This document shows, one piece after another, positions 17,517-26,127 of a DNA stretch of 34,267 nt. How positions within the stretch are numbered: position 1 is the first letter of the stretch; each line of letters starts with the position of its first letter. The notes under the pieces are model-generated. The model saw nothing but the letters and a program-made list of their open reading frames with translations, was not told the DNA's origin and made no database searches. The DNA comes from Pseudomonadota bacterium (lineage in GTDB: Bacteria > Pseudomonadota > Gammaproteobacteria > Steroidobacterales > Steroidobacteraceae). The stretch lies in assembly GCA_021838635.1 (NCBI GenBank), contig JAKCDC010000030.1, forward strand, positions 1-34,267, written 5' to 3'. Made by a program: the position numbers and the translations under genes.

Positions 17517-17974
17517 GACTCGTCTCCTCGGGTAATACGCGCACGCATAATCTCGCAAAAACTGATCATCGTCACGTGATCTGCGGCGGCGCTGGGTCGC
17601 ATCGCAAGGGGCACGCGCGCGGCCGCAGGCACGATCCGCACCTTCGCACCGGCGCAAGACCCGATTCCGGGGCGCCATGGCGCTCGGTTGAGGCGGGTGG
17701 GGGCGCCTGATGTCCAGGATCGAGCGCGAGCGGGCCGAACTCGATGCGGTGGCCGAACGGGCCAGTGCGGGCAGGATCCTGCCGGTGCGAACCGACGCGT
17801 GCGACGGAGCCGATGCGCAACGCTTGGCAATCCGTCCGTTCGGCGAGGCGCCGGGCGAATGACCCGGCTCGCGGCGGGGTGCGCGCTATACTGGCCACAC
17901 CCCGGCAGCGCGTTCCGCACGAAACCTGTTGCGGTCCCCGGGGGCGGGCGCTGCGCGCTGGCGGAGGGTACGGC
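17517..17974. other. Intergenic region without a confident gene
   Basis: This is a 458-base gap between the divergent peroxiredoxin and cupin genes, so it holds both promoters. TATACT at 17887-17892 would make a good -10 for the cupin gene but lacks a -35 match. A 50-codon frame at 17710-17862 (MSRIERERAELDAV...) has protein-like composition, but its function, expression and homology are unsupported. Confidence 0.4.
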
Positions 17975-18649
17975 ATGTTGCTGAACGAGGATCTCTCGCG
18001 CCGCACGATAGTGCACGCGGCCGAAGCATCGTGGGTGGCCAGCCCGAGCGCCGGCGTCGAGCGGCGCATGTTGTTCCGCATCGGCGCCGAGCAGGCCCGT
18101 GCGACCTCGATCGTCCGCTATGCGCCGGGCAGCCGTTTTCCGCGGCACCTACATCCGGGTGGTGAGGAATTCCTGGTGCTGGAGGGGGTATTCCAGGACG
18201 AGCGTGGGGACTATCCGGCCGGCGCCTACGTGCGCAATCCGCCGGCGAGCGCGCATGCCCCCGGGAGCGATACCGGGTGCATCATCTTCGTCAAACTGTG
18301 GCAGTTTCGCCGCGACGATGTGGCGTGCGTGACCGTGCCCCCGGGGGAGGGGCGTATGCGGCCGCCTGCCGAAGGTCAGCAGACCTCCCGAGTGCTGTTC
18401 GATGACACCCACGAAGAGGTGCGGCTCGATACGTGGCCCGCGCACGCACCACTGCACCTGCACAATCCGCGGGGCCTCGAGGGGTTAGTCCTGCACGGCG
18501 ACTTCATGCAGGACGGGGAGCGGTTCTCGCCCTGGACGTGGCTGCGGCTGCCGCCGGGTGAAGATCTGCGCGCGCATAGCGGCCCGGAAGGCGCGACGCT
18601 ATGGCTGAAGTCCGCCCCGTTGATGCATGCCACGGTGTGTACATTCTGA
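17975..18649 (+). CDS. ChrR-like bicupin protein
   Basis: This 224-residue cytosolic protein has two cupin domains like the C-terminal domain of the anti-sigma factor ChrR. Cupin 1 has FPRHLHPGGEEFLVLEG (H58, H60, E64 or E65 as metal ligands) with H94 further on; cupin 2 has HLHNPRGLEGLVLHG (H161, H163, E169) and H201. Both metal sites look complete. The N-terminal zinc anti-sigma domain of ChrR is absent, so it is not a full anti-sigma factor; no ECF sigma gene adjoins. GGAGG lies 8 bases before the ATG. It could be a small metalloenzyme or a sensor of reactive oxygen; the substrate is unknown. Confidence 0.8.
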   Translation: MLLNEDLSRRTIVHAAEASWVASPSAGVERRMLFRIGAEQARATSIVRYAPGSRFPRHLHPGGEEFLVLEGVFQDERGDYPAGAYVRNPPASAHAPGSDTGCIIFVKLWQFRRDDVACVTVPPGEGRMRPPAEGQQTSRVLFDDTHEEVRLDTWPAHAPLHLHNPRGLEGLVLHGDFMQDGERFSPWTWLRLPPGEDLRAHSGPEGATLWLKSAPLMHATVCTF

Positions 18650-18826
18650 GTACGATGCGCGCCGCACCGATCGACCGCTCGAGCATGCGGCTGCGTCCTC
18701 TTTGCTATTCCCGATACGGCGCAAATGCGCGCATCGCAGCCGCGCGTCGTCCCGCGGCAGTTCGCGTGCTACCCTCGAATCACAAGATCATGTCCGCGGC
18801 CGAATACTTCAGCGCAGAGGTTAAAC

Positions 18827-20929
18827 ATGCGAGATCGCCTGAGAATCGTGTTGGCGATGACGATGATTCTGGTGTTGTGCGCCGCAGCGGCCACGCCGGT
18901 GCGCGCACGGGCCGGCGCCGCAACGACGCAGGCGCGGATCGCGAAAATCATGCGCCGGCTGCGCGATGTGCAACGATTCAGTGCGGTCGCACTCGCCCCA
19001 AACGGCCGGAAGGTCGCGTGGACGGTCACTGAACGGCGCGGACACGTCACCACGCAGATTCTGCAGCTCGCCGCGCCGAACGGGGCCGACGTGCGCACCG
19101 TACACATCGCGGACGAGGATCGTGCCTGCCAGTACAGCAGTCTGCAGTGGTCGCCCGACAGCCGTACGCTGGCCTTCCTCTCCAATTGCAATGAACCGGC
19201 GAAGCGCGCCAATCAGTTGCAAATCTATGAAGTCCGCGCGCACGGCAGAACGGCGTGGCGCATCTCGCACCTGGACGGATTCGTGCACGAACTCGCCTGG
19301 ACACCGAACGGTCGGGCCGTGAGTTTCCTCTACGTACAGGGCGATCTGCACCCGATCGCAGCGGTCTCGCCCACCAAACCCCAGATTGGCGTCATCGGTC
19401 GCGACGGGGTGGAGCATCAGCGTCTAGCGATGCTGCCGGCAGACGGTGGCACCGTCCGGCAGATCACCCCGCCCTCGGTGTTCGTGTATGAGTACGATTG
19501 GGCACCCTCGGGTGCGCGCGTGGCCTATGTCGGGGCGCCGCCGCCCGGGCGGGACAACTGGTGGACGGCAAAGCTCTACACGCAGCGGGTGGGCTTTGCG
19601 CCCCGGGTGACGCTTGATCCTGCCGCTGTGCGCGGATCGCTGCACGGCCTGCAGATCGCACTGCCGCGCTGGTCCCCGAGCGGCCAAAAAATTGCCTTTA
19701 TCGGTGGGCTGATGAGCGATCAGGGGGCCACCGGGGGGGACATATACCTGGTGGAGGCCAAAGGTGGGGCGCCGCTCGATGTCACGCCGGGCATCGACAT
19801 CAGTCCCTCCTGGCTGCAGTGGACGGGCAAGAGCTCGCTGCTGGTATCGTCTTTCGCCGGCGGTTCAACCCGGCTGTCGACCTTCACGTTGCGCGGGCAG
19901 TCTGCCGCCATCCAGAAGACGCTGTTCACGGTGCCGGCGAACGTGGGCGACGGAACGTTCGCCTCGGCGGTGTCTGTCTCCGCCTCGAATCAGCTTCTGG
20001 CGTTCATTGACAGTACCTTCGATTCACCGCCGCAGATCGACCTGGTGCGGCTGCACACCAACGCGCGGCACGTGCCGATCGCGGTGATCGGCGCCCCCCA
20101 CGCGATCACGCACGCAAATGCCGGCATCCGGCCGCTGTGGGGTCGCGCGGTTTCGGTGCATTGGCACAATCAGGGCTTCGCGGTGCAGGGCTGGCTGCTG
20201 TTCCCGCCGCACTACAATCCGCATCGACGCTACCCGATGATCGTCTACGTGCATGGCGGACCGAGCTGGGCGACGCGCCCCAGCTGGCCCTGGGACGGCT
20301 ACGGTCCGGTACCGCTCGCGGCGATGGGTTACTTCGTGTTCATGCCCAATCCGCGCGGCAGCTTCGGTGAAGGCGAGCGCTTCGAGCAGGCCGTCCGGCG
20401 CGACATGGGATATGGGGATCTGCGCGACATCCTCGCTGGCATCGATACGGTCGAGGCACATTATCCGATCGACAACCAGCGGCTGGGGCTGACCGGTTGG
20501 AGCTACGGGGGCTTCATGTCGATGTTCGCCCCGACCCAGACCCAGCGGTTCAAGGCGGCCGTGGTGGGAGCGGGACTCTCGGACTGGAAGAGCTACTACG
20601 GGGAGAACTCGATCGACGAGTGGATGATCCCGTTCTTCGGTGCCTCGGTCTACCGCGACCCGAGGGTCTATGCCAAGAGCTCGGCGATCAACTTCATCGA
20701 ACACGACAAGACTCCCTCGCTGATCGTCGTCGGACAATACGATGGGGAATGCCCGGCGCCGCAGTCGTTCGAATACTGGCATGCACTGCGCGCAATGGGT
20801 GTGCCGACAAAGCTGGTGGTCTACGCCGGCGAGGGCCACGCGTTTTACAAGCCGGCCGATCGCAGAAATGTCCTGCTGCGCGCGCTGCGTTGGTTTGCGA
20901 AGTATCTCGGGACCCAACCTGCGACCTGA
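18827..20929 (+). CDS. Periplasmic S9-family serine peptidase (dipeptidyl/acylaminoacyl peptidase type)
   Basis: This 700-residue exported enzyme has a signal peptide (about 1-28, MRDRLRIVLAMTMILVLCAAA..., ending ARA), an N-terminal WD40-like propeller (about 45-420; VALAPNGRKVAW, LQWSPDSRTLAF, LAWTPNGRAVSF, PRWSPSGQKIAF), and a C-terminal alpha/beta hydrolase domain. The catalytic triad is S559 in GWSYGG, D639 in GQYDGE and H671 in EGHAF. VYVHGGP is the oxyanion-hole strand and FMPNPRGSFGEG is typical S9. An AGAGG site precedes the ATG at 18827. It would cleave short peptides in the periplasm. A strong hairpin follows the stop. Confidence 0.93.
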   Translation: MRDRLRIVLAMTMILVLCAAAATPVRARAGAATTQARIAKIMRRLRDVQRFSAVALAPNGRKVAWTVTERRGHVTTQILQLAAPNGADVRTVHIADEDRACQYSSLQWSPDSRTLAFLSNCNEPAKRANQLQIYEVRAHGRTAWRISHLDGFVHELAWTPNGRAVSFLYVQGDLHPIAAVSPTKPQIGVIGRDGVEHQRLAMLPADGGTVRQITPPSVFVYEYDWAPSGARVAYVGAPPPGRDNWWTAKLYTQRVGFAPRVTLDPAAVRGSLHGLQIALPRWSPSGQKIAFIGGLMSDQGATGGDIYLVEAKGGAPLDVTPGIDISPSWLQWTGKSSLLVSSFAGGSTRLSTFTLRGQSAAIQKTLFTVPANVGDGTFASAVSVSASNQLLAFIDSTFDSPPQIDLVRLHTNARHVPIAVIGAPHAITHANAGIRPLWGRAVSVHWHNQGFAVQGWLLFPPHYNPHRRYPMIVYVHGGPSWATRPSWPWDGYGPVPLAAMGYFVFMPNPRGSFGEGERFEQAVRRDMGYGDLRDILAGIDTVEAHYPIDNQRLGLTGWSYGGFMSMFAPTQTQRFKAAVVGAGLSDWKSYYGENSIDEWMIPFFGASVYRDPRVYAKSSAINFIEHDKTPSLIVVGQYDGECPAPQSFEYWHALRAMGVPTKLVVYAGEGHAFYKPADRRNVLLRALRWFAKYLGTQPAT

Positions 20930-20930
20930 G

Positions 20931-20953
20931 GCGGCCGCCCCCGGGGCGGCCGC
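20931..20953 (+). terminator. Strong GC hairpin between the S9 peptidase and osmC
   Basis: Two 11-base arms (GCGGCCGCCCC and its reverse complement) flank a single base; sterically a stem of about 9-10 bp with a small loop can form. It begins 1 base after the peptidase stop and ends just before the osmC-family ribosome-binding site. There is no T-run. Confidence 0.55.
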
Positions 20954-20961
20954 GAGGTCAA

Positions 20962-21486
20962 GTGAGCCTTAAGATGAACGCCGAGGAATTCAAAGCACTA
21001 CAGGGTCCGATCAAACAGGCCTACCGCAGCGCACCGGAGTCTGCACGGGTGACCTCGCGGGTCGAACTCGGCCTCGATCCGCAGCGTCTGGCCGTCAGGC
21101 TGGGGACGGATCATCCCTCCGTCGCCGGCTTGCACCCGGCGACCGGCGGCACGGGCGCGATGGCCTGTTCAGCCGATCTGCTGCTGCAGTCGCTCGCGGC
21201 CTGTGCGGGCGTGACGCTGCTTGCGGTGGCCACGGCGACCGGAGTACCGATCACCGGCGGGCGGATCGTCGCCGAAGGCCTCTGGGACGCGCGTGGCACG
21301 CTCGGCGTCGACAAGACCGTGCCGGTCGGGATCCAGCACATCCGCCTGTCCTTCGAGCTCGAAGGCAGTGCGGATCTCAGCGTGTACGAGCGACTGGTGG
21401 GCACTGCGGAGCGCTATTGCGTCATCCTGGCGACGCTGCGGGGCGCCGTCCCCATCGAGATCTGTGTGCGCCTCAGTGCAGCTTGA
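20962..21486 (+). CDS. OsmC/Ohr-family protein
   Basis: This 174-residue OsmC-fold protein belongs to a family of thiol peroxidases acting on organic hydroperoxides. Two cysteines are at the family positions: C81 in QSLAACAGVTLLAVA and C153 in ERYCVILATLRGAVPI. The central helix and following strand (RIVAEGLWDARGTLG) fit. I chose the GTG at 20962 because GAGG sits 4 bases ahead of it; the ATG at 20974 is an alternative and would lose four residues. Its last 14 bases overlap the end of the oppositely oriented ndh gene. There is no signal peptide. The substrate is unproven; some family members have no peroxidase role. Confidence 0.85.
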   Translation: MSLKMNAEEFKALQGPIKQAYRSAPESARVTSRVELGLDPQRLAVRLGTDHPSVAGLHPATGGTGAMACSADLLLQSLAACAGVTLLAVATATGVPITGGRIVAEGLWDARGTLGVDKTVPVGIQHIRLSFELEGSADLSVYERLVGTAERYCVILATLRGAVPIEICVRLSAA

Positions 21487-22825
21487 CGTGCGGCTCGGTG
21501 CGGCGCGTGATGAGCCTCGCGATCGTGTCGAGCGTCAATTTCGCCGGGCCGTGCAGGGCAAGTTCATGCAGTTTGCGCAGCCAGGTGTACATCAGGCGCG
21601 CGAAGTAGCCCTCGAGCATCAGATTGCCGCCGACCAGCGCACCCATGAGGCTGCCGACGGTGCTGTGGCGACCAAGTGACACCAGCGAGCCGAAATCCCG
21701 ATAGCGATACTCGCGCAGCGGTTTGCCCGCCAGCCGCCGCTCGATCTGGCGCACCATGTGGGTGGCCTGCTGGTGCGCCGCCTGCGCGCGCGGCGGCACG
21801 ACGCTCTCCCGGCCGGGCCACGGACAGGCCGCGCAGTCCCCAAGCGCGAACACATTCGCGTCCCGCGTGCATTGCAGGGTGGGACGGACCACAAGCTGGT
21901 TCGAGCGATTGGTCTCGAGCCCATCCAGATCGCGCAGGAACTCCGGGGCCTTGACGCCGGCGGCCCACACGACAAGCTCGGCCGGGATGATCTGCCCGGA
22001 GGCAAGCCGAACGCCGTCCGGCATGACGGTAGCGACCCGCGACCCGGTGTGGATCCGCACCCCGAGCGAGCCGAGCAGTTTGGCCGCGGCGCTCGAGAGA
22101 CGCTCCGGCAGCGCGGGCAGAATGCGCTCTGAGGCCTCGATCAGATGGATGCGGATGTCCGCATCGGGATCGATCCGGTCAAGTCCATACGAGACCAGAG
22201 CACGCGTCGTGTTATGCAGTTCCGCGGCAAGCTCCACGCCCGTGGCGCCCGCACCGATGATCGCGACCTGGAGCTGCTCGGGGCGCAGCGGCTCACGCTG
22301 CGCATGGGCGCGGATCATTGAGTTGACCAGCCGGCGGTGGAAACGCGCCGCGGCCGCAGGGGTCTCAAGCGCGATGGCGTATTCCTGTACACCCGGCGTG
22401 CCGAAGTCATTGGTGAGGCTGCCGACAGCAATCACCAGCGTGTCATAGGTATAGAGACGCTCGGCGGTGATCTGCGCACCGCTCTCATCGAGCACCGGTG
22501 CGACGCGCACTTCACGCCGAGCCCGGTCGAGGCCGGTCATCTCCCCAAGTCGGAACCGGAAATGATGCCAGTGCGACTGGGCAAGGTAGCTCAGTTCGTG
22601 CACGCTGAGGTCCATGCTGCCGGCCGCCACCTCGTGCAGCAGGGGTTTCCACAAGTGGGTGCGATTGCAGTCGATCAGTTCGACGCGTGCACGGCGCGGC
22701 CGGTCCAGCCGGTCCCCGAGACGCGTGGCGAGCTCCAGGCCACCCGCGCCGCCGCCGACGATGAGGATCTTGTGCCGACGTGGGCGGTCCCGTTGACGCG
22801 GCCCGTGCAGGTCGGTGGCAGGCAT
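21473..22825 (-). CDS. ndh: Type II NADH dehydrogenase (NDH-2)
   Basis: This 450-residue single-subunit NADH:quinone oxidoreductase binds FAD and does not pump protons. The FAD site is ILIVGGGAGGLELA (residues 20-33) and the NADH site VAIIGAGATGVELAAEL (187-203). Other marks are HLWKPLLHEVAAG, the VIAVGS strand, VVWAAGVKAPEFL, and NVFALGDCAACPWPG with the second FAD-binding aspartate. APPRAQAAHQQA-like quinone-site residues are also present. The C-terminal region (MLEGYFARLMYTWLRKLHELALHG) forms the amphipathic membrane anchor. A GAGGAG site precedes the ATG at 22825. It probably feeds the aerobic respiratory chain; NADPH or other acceptors cannot be excluded. Confidence 0.93.
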   Translation of the reverse strand: MPATDLHGPRQRDRPRRHKILIVGGGAGGLELATRLGDRLDRPRRARVELIDCNRTHLWKPLLHEVAAGSMDLSVHELSYLAQSHWHHFRFRLGEMTGLDRARREVRVAPVLDESGAQITAERLYTYDTLVIAVGSLTNDFGTPGVQEYAIALETPAAAARFHRRLVNSMIRAHAQREPLRPEQLQVAIIGAGATGVELAAELHNTTRALVSYGLDRIDPDADIRIHLIEASERILPALPERLSSAAAKLLGSLGVRIHTGSRVATVMPDGVRLASGQIIPAELVVWAAGVKAPEFLRDLDGLETNRSNQLVVRPTLQCTRDANVFALGDCAACPWPGRESVVPPRAQAAHQQATHMVRQIERRLAGKPLREYRYRDFGSLVSLGRHSTVGSLMGALVGGNLMLEGYFARLMYTWLRKLHELALHGPAKLTLDTIARLITRRTEPHVKLH

Positions 22826-23272
22826 CTGAAGCGTGCTCCTCGATGAGGCACCGGGGAGGCATTAGGACACGGCGGGATGACTGGCGCCATCCGTAGCGGT
22901 GCGGATCCTCGTGCACACGGCGGCTGTGCCGTCCGCGGAACAGCCACACCGCTTCACGGCCCCAGAAACTCCGGCGAGCACCGATCGGATGCTCGTGCAC
23001 CGATGGGACACACTCCAAATCGTCGTCCCGTGGGCGATGCCGGCTATTGAGTGAGACCTGCCGGAGAGCGCTCGATATCCACTGGGTAAGGTTATGCTCA
23101 ATGCACAAGGACCCGTGACGGCTCATGCAGGCGACGGTGGTGGAGTGGGTGCGCCTCAGAGGCTCTCCTGACGGACACCATGACGGGTCCAATCACCGCT
23201 TTTTTTCCTTGTGCAGCGGAGTCGCGGCGCGGCATCCCGCCTGCGGCGCGAGCAGCCCGCTCCGAGGTTGCA
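22826..23272. other. Intergenic region, no supported gene
   Basis: These 447 bases run upstream of ndh to the 3' end of the DUF6624 gene. A seven-T run at 23200-23206 has no convincing stem before it. On the minus strand TTGAGC followed 17 bases later by ATATCG is a poor promoter-like pair for ndh. Open frames here are short and unlike any family I know. Confidence 0.4.
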
Positions 23273-24016
23273 TCAGAGCGGTCGGTGATGCGCTCTCGCC
23301 TGTTTGGGGTTGTACATCGTCTTCAGAATACATTCGTATTCGCGTTCTGGAATGAGTCCGAGTGCTTTTCGCCGCTCGTCGAGATGGGCCGGATGTATCG
23401 TCGGTTTCATGGTGAAGCCGCCGTTGAAAAATTGTGAGCCGTATATCTGCTTGCGGCCTTCATTTACGCGCACGCGATCTACAAATAAAGCGTAACCCTC
23501 CGGGGACAGCTCGTGACGTTTGTAGAGCTGGGTGACGGCTCCAAGCCATTGCCGCTGCCATCTCGGATCCTGATCCTGGTGCTGCAAGAGTAGCAATGCG
23601 GCACCCATTCCATTGTAGCCCACCATTTTCGGAGTTGGGACGCCATACTTCTTGAAGATCTTTCTCAGGTACTGCAGATTTTCCGCATCCACTGTCATTA
23701 CGGCACGCCTATACTTTGGGTCCGAATTTCCGTGTTTGATCAGGGAAAATCTCACGTTCTGATCTTCGCGCGCCATGCGAAGCAGCGCTACTCTAAGGGA
23801 CGGATCCGTTGGTGCCTTCACGGCAGGTCTCTTGGAATAAAACCGCATATCGAGCCGCTTTTCGTCGGCTACGGCGGTTGGGCACCGTGTTTCCATGGAG
23901 TTCAGTGGGACGAAAGGGACCGTGCTGCTCTGACCAGGAGCCCCGTCCGCGGACGTAAATGCCGTAGCCGCGAGGGATAGTGCGAGAACGAAAATTACGG
24001 GCCATTTTTTGGTCAT
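23273..24016 (-). CDS. Exported DUF6624 family protein
   Basis: This 247-residue protein has a signal peptide (MTKKWPVIFVLALSLAATAF..., about 1-25) and the DUF6624 pattern. That pattern is: a run with LLRMAREDQNVR, DAENLQYLRKIFKKYGVPTPKMVGYNG, ALLLLQHQDQDPRWQRQWL, and YALFVDRVRVNEGRKQIYGSQF. The biochemical function of the family is not known. I chose the ATG at 24016 for its signal peptide; the frame stays open to 24112, where a GAGGGGG sequence precedes another ATG, so a longer N-terminus is possible. Base composition is visibly AT-richer than the neighbours, with many AAA, ATT and TTT codons, suggesting recent transfer. It has no operon partner. Confidence 0.75.
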   Translation of the reverse strand: MTKKWPVIFVLALSLAATAFTSADGAPGQSSTVPFVPLNSMETRCPTAVADEKRLDMRFYSKRPAVKAPTDPSLRVALLRMAREDQNVRFSLIKHGNSDPKYRRAVMTVDAENLQYLRKIFKKYGVPTPKMVGYNGMGAALLLLQHQDQDPRWQRQWLGAVTQLYKRHELSPEGYALFVDRVRVNEGRKQIYGSQFFNGGFTMKPTIHPAHLDERRKALGLIPEREYECILKTMYNPKQARAHHRPL

Positions 24017-24682
24017 TTTTTTTAGTGGAAATTCCGCCTGCGCAGGTTCTCGTCGGGTCATGAAGTAGAAGCAAGGTCCGCGCTCGAGTATAGACGTACT
24101 GGCGACGATCATCGGCCCCCTCGATAGCCTACACGCAGACTCTCGTTCAGGTCACCTCTGGGAGCTTGGTCGCGCGAGTGTCGCAGGCGATTTTCCCCGG
24201 AGCGCGGTAGGCGAACGAGGGGCATCCGAGATCAGGTGATGTCAGTGATATGCGCGTTCCATGCCTGAAGCGTCCGGCCGATGGAGACCCGGACTGGCCG
24301 GTATGAGTTGAACGAGTCGGGGATGCTGGTGCGTACCCTGGGACAGCACGCATCGAGGTGCACGGGCCACATGAGCGTCGCAACGGGCAGCCGCCCGATA
24401 TCGAACCGTTCCTCCTCGAACGGGCGGACCCGACACCGCGTGCGGTGAAACGGTCAGCGCAGATGCCGTTCGTTGATCGTGCGGAACCGGTTCAGGTCCT
24501 CTGCTCGGAACCCCGACCGGTCATTTCAGTTCACCGCATTCGGGAAAGCGGCGGAGCGCATGTGCAAAGAGCTCACCCCCAAAGCGAACTCGTGGGCGAC
24601 GAATCGCGATTTGAGTCCTTCATGAAACGCTGGCGTTTGCGCAACCGATGCCGCCGCGGCAGGTGGGGGGGCCGGCATCGGG
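24017..24682. other. Intergenic region, possibly decayed coding DNA
   Basis: These 666 bases have no confident gene. On the minus strand one frame runs from about 24741 to 24232 with only two stops (24526-24528 and 24454-24456), and stretches such as GFRAEDLNRFRTINERHL look protein-like. It overlaps the end of nnrS in another frame, lacks a start, and matches no family I recognise. High GC lowers stop frequency, so this may be chance. Confidence 0.3.
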
Positions 24683-25867
24683 TCACTCCATCGAGCGCGG
24701 ACGCACCAGGAACGGGGCATAGCGAAGCGCGAACAGACCAAAGGCGCCGATCCACAGCAGCGCCGCGGCGATCAGTAAATCCTCCTGCGCGCGCCCGGCA
24801 AGGGCCGCGGCAATCCGCGCCGTCGCGGCAAGTCCTACGAGGACGTACATCACAGCGGTGGTGCGGTCGGCGGTCAGTGCGCGTCCGGTGTGCCCCCGGC
24901 TGACGCGGGTCATCACGGCGAGGATCATCGTGCCGATGGCCCCGGCGGTGAGCGCATGAATCGCTGCCGCCAATGGGAACGCCGACGTCAGGGTAGCGAG
25001 GCCAAGGGCTGCGACGCCCACGACCAGCCAGGCGTAGCCGACGTGCAGCACGAGCAGCAGCGCTTCGTCACGTGTCGCTACGCCACGCCAGCGCAGCAGG
25101 CGCCACAGATTGAGCACGGCGCCGCCGATGAGGAGCACCCCAACCCAAGGCGAGCGGGGAAAGAACACCCAGGCCATCAGCGCCGTATGCAGCAGCGCAG
25201 AGGCGATCGGCCCGATCCGCTCACTTGCCGGCGGTGGCTCACGGCGGCGGGAAAGCAGCCAGTTGCGGGTGAAGCTCGGCACGATCCGCGCCCCGAGCAC
25301 CGAGACGAGAATCAGGGTCGCGGCAAGTCCGAGCCGCCAGCCGTAGCCGGAGAGCGCCGAGACACCGCCCTCGGCGGCAAGATCCATCAACAGCTGGGCC
25401 CCGGTGAGCACGACGAGAGGCGCAATCATGCCGTAATTGCGCCGGCTGCGCGCTGCGATCAGTTCGTGGGCCACCGTCACGGTGAGTGCGATCGGAAAGG
25501 CCAGATCCGCCCCGATGACCAGTCCGAGCGGAAGCCAGGCGCCGATGAGCTGCACGAGGCGGCCGAGCGCCCATAGGGCCACGAGCAGGGTGAGCGGTAG
25601 GCCGTTCACCGGCGCGCGCCCCGTCCAGTTCGCCTCGGCCGTCAGCAGGAAGCCGGCAATGGCCGCCGGCACGAAGCCGAACAGCATCTCGTGGATGTGC
25701 CAGTCGAGCGGATCAAGCCGACTGGGCAGCGACAGTCCCGTGGTGAGCATGGTGATCCACAGCCCGATGGCGATTGCCGCCCACAGCGCTGCGGCGAGAA
25801 AAAACGGCCGGAAAGCGTACGAGAAGAGCGGGTGAGGGGCGCCGCGCGCCGTCAGCGAACCGTTCAC
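24683..25867 (-). CDS. nnrS: NnrS family heme/copper membrane protein
   Basis: This is a 394-residue inner-membrane protein with about ten to twelve hydrophobic segments. NnrS proteins bind heme and copper and protect cells during nitric oxide stress, often under NnrR/Dnr control. The N-terminal signature is complete: FRPFFLAAALWA, DWHIHEMLFGFVPAAIAGFLLTA (H57, H59, E60) and NWTGRAPVNG. Later conserved parts are GARIVPSFTRNWL and HALTAGAIGTMILAVMTRVSRGHTGR. The start is a GTG at 25867 overlapping the stop of the small upstream gene (GTGA), so the two are translationally coupled. A Dnr-type regulator is encoded divergently nearby, which supports a role in nitrosative stress. Confidence 0.95.
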   Translation of the reverse strand: MNGSLTARGAPHPLFSYAFRPFFLAAALWAAIAIGLWITMLTTGLSLPSRLDPLDWHIHEMLFGFVPAAIAGFLLTAEANWTGRAPVNGLPLTLLVALWALGRLVQLIGAWLPLGLVIGADLAFPIALTVTVAHELIAARSRRNYGMIAPLVVLTGAQLLMDLAAEGGVSALSGYGWRLGLAATLILVSVLGARIVPSFTRNWLLSRRREPPPASERIGPIASALLHTALMAWVFFPRSPWVGVLLIGGAVLNLWRLLRWRGVATRDEALLLVLHVGYAWLVVGVAALGLATLTSAFPLAAAIHALTAGAIGTMILAVMTRVSRGHTGRALTADRTTAVMYVLVGLAATARIAAALAGRAQEDLLIAAALLWIGAFGLFALRYAPFLVRPRSME

Positions 25868-26127
25868 CGCGCCCCCTGTTGTGGCTGATACGAGTGCGGT
25901 GATGCACCGCCCAGGCGGACTGCGCGGCGACCGGGGTGGATACGCGGCTTCAGCTCAAAGATCCGCCCCCTCGACCACACGCCGGCCGGCGAGTCCAGGT
26001 GGAAGTTGATTCGTCCGATCCCGAGCAGCCCGAACGCAACGACGGCACCCACGAGCGTGTCCGACGGTAAGAGGCGCTCGAGCGCGTTCTCGCTGGTGCC
26101 GGGACGAGGGAGGGTCTGCTCTGCCAT
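25864..26127 (-). CDS. Small hypothetical protein coupled to NnrS
   Basis: This 87-residue protein has an ATG at 26127 with GGAG 8 bases ahead. Its stop overlaps the nnrS GTG start. There is one weak hydrophobic segment (residues about 24-40, LVGAVVAFGLLGIGRINF) after a polar N-terminus. A basic C-terminal half follows (WSRGRIFELKPRIHPGRRAVRL), ending in a Gln-rich tail with a single His-Ser-Tyr. It has no cysteine and no family that I recognise. The tight coupling to nnrS suggests a helper of the membrane protein, perhaps in assembly or as a small subunit, but that is inference. Confidence 0.6.
   Translation of the reverse strand: MAEQTLPRPGTSENALERLLPSDTLVGAVVAFGLLGIGRINFHLDSPAGVWSRGRIFELKPRIHPGRRAVRLGGASPHSYQPQQGAR

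Noticed and set aside
17710-17862. 50-codon frame MSRIERERAELDAV...
   Set aside because: It has plausible composition and a G-rich stretch ahead of it, but no family, and lies in a promoter region; mentioned only within the gap.
23200-23206. T-run as a rho-independent terminator
   Set aside because: Only a four-base stem can be drawn before it, and no plus-strand gene ends nearby.
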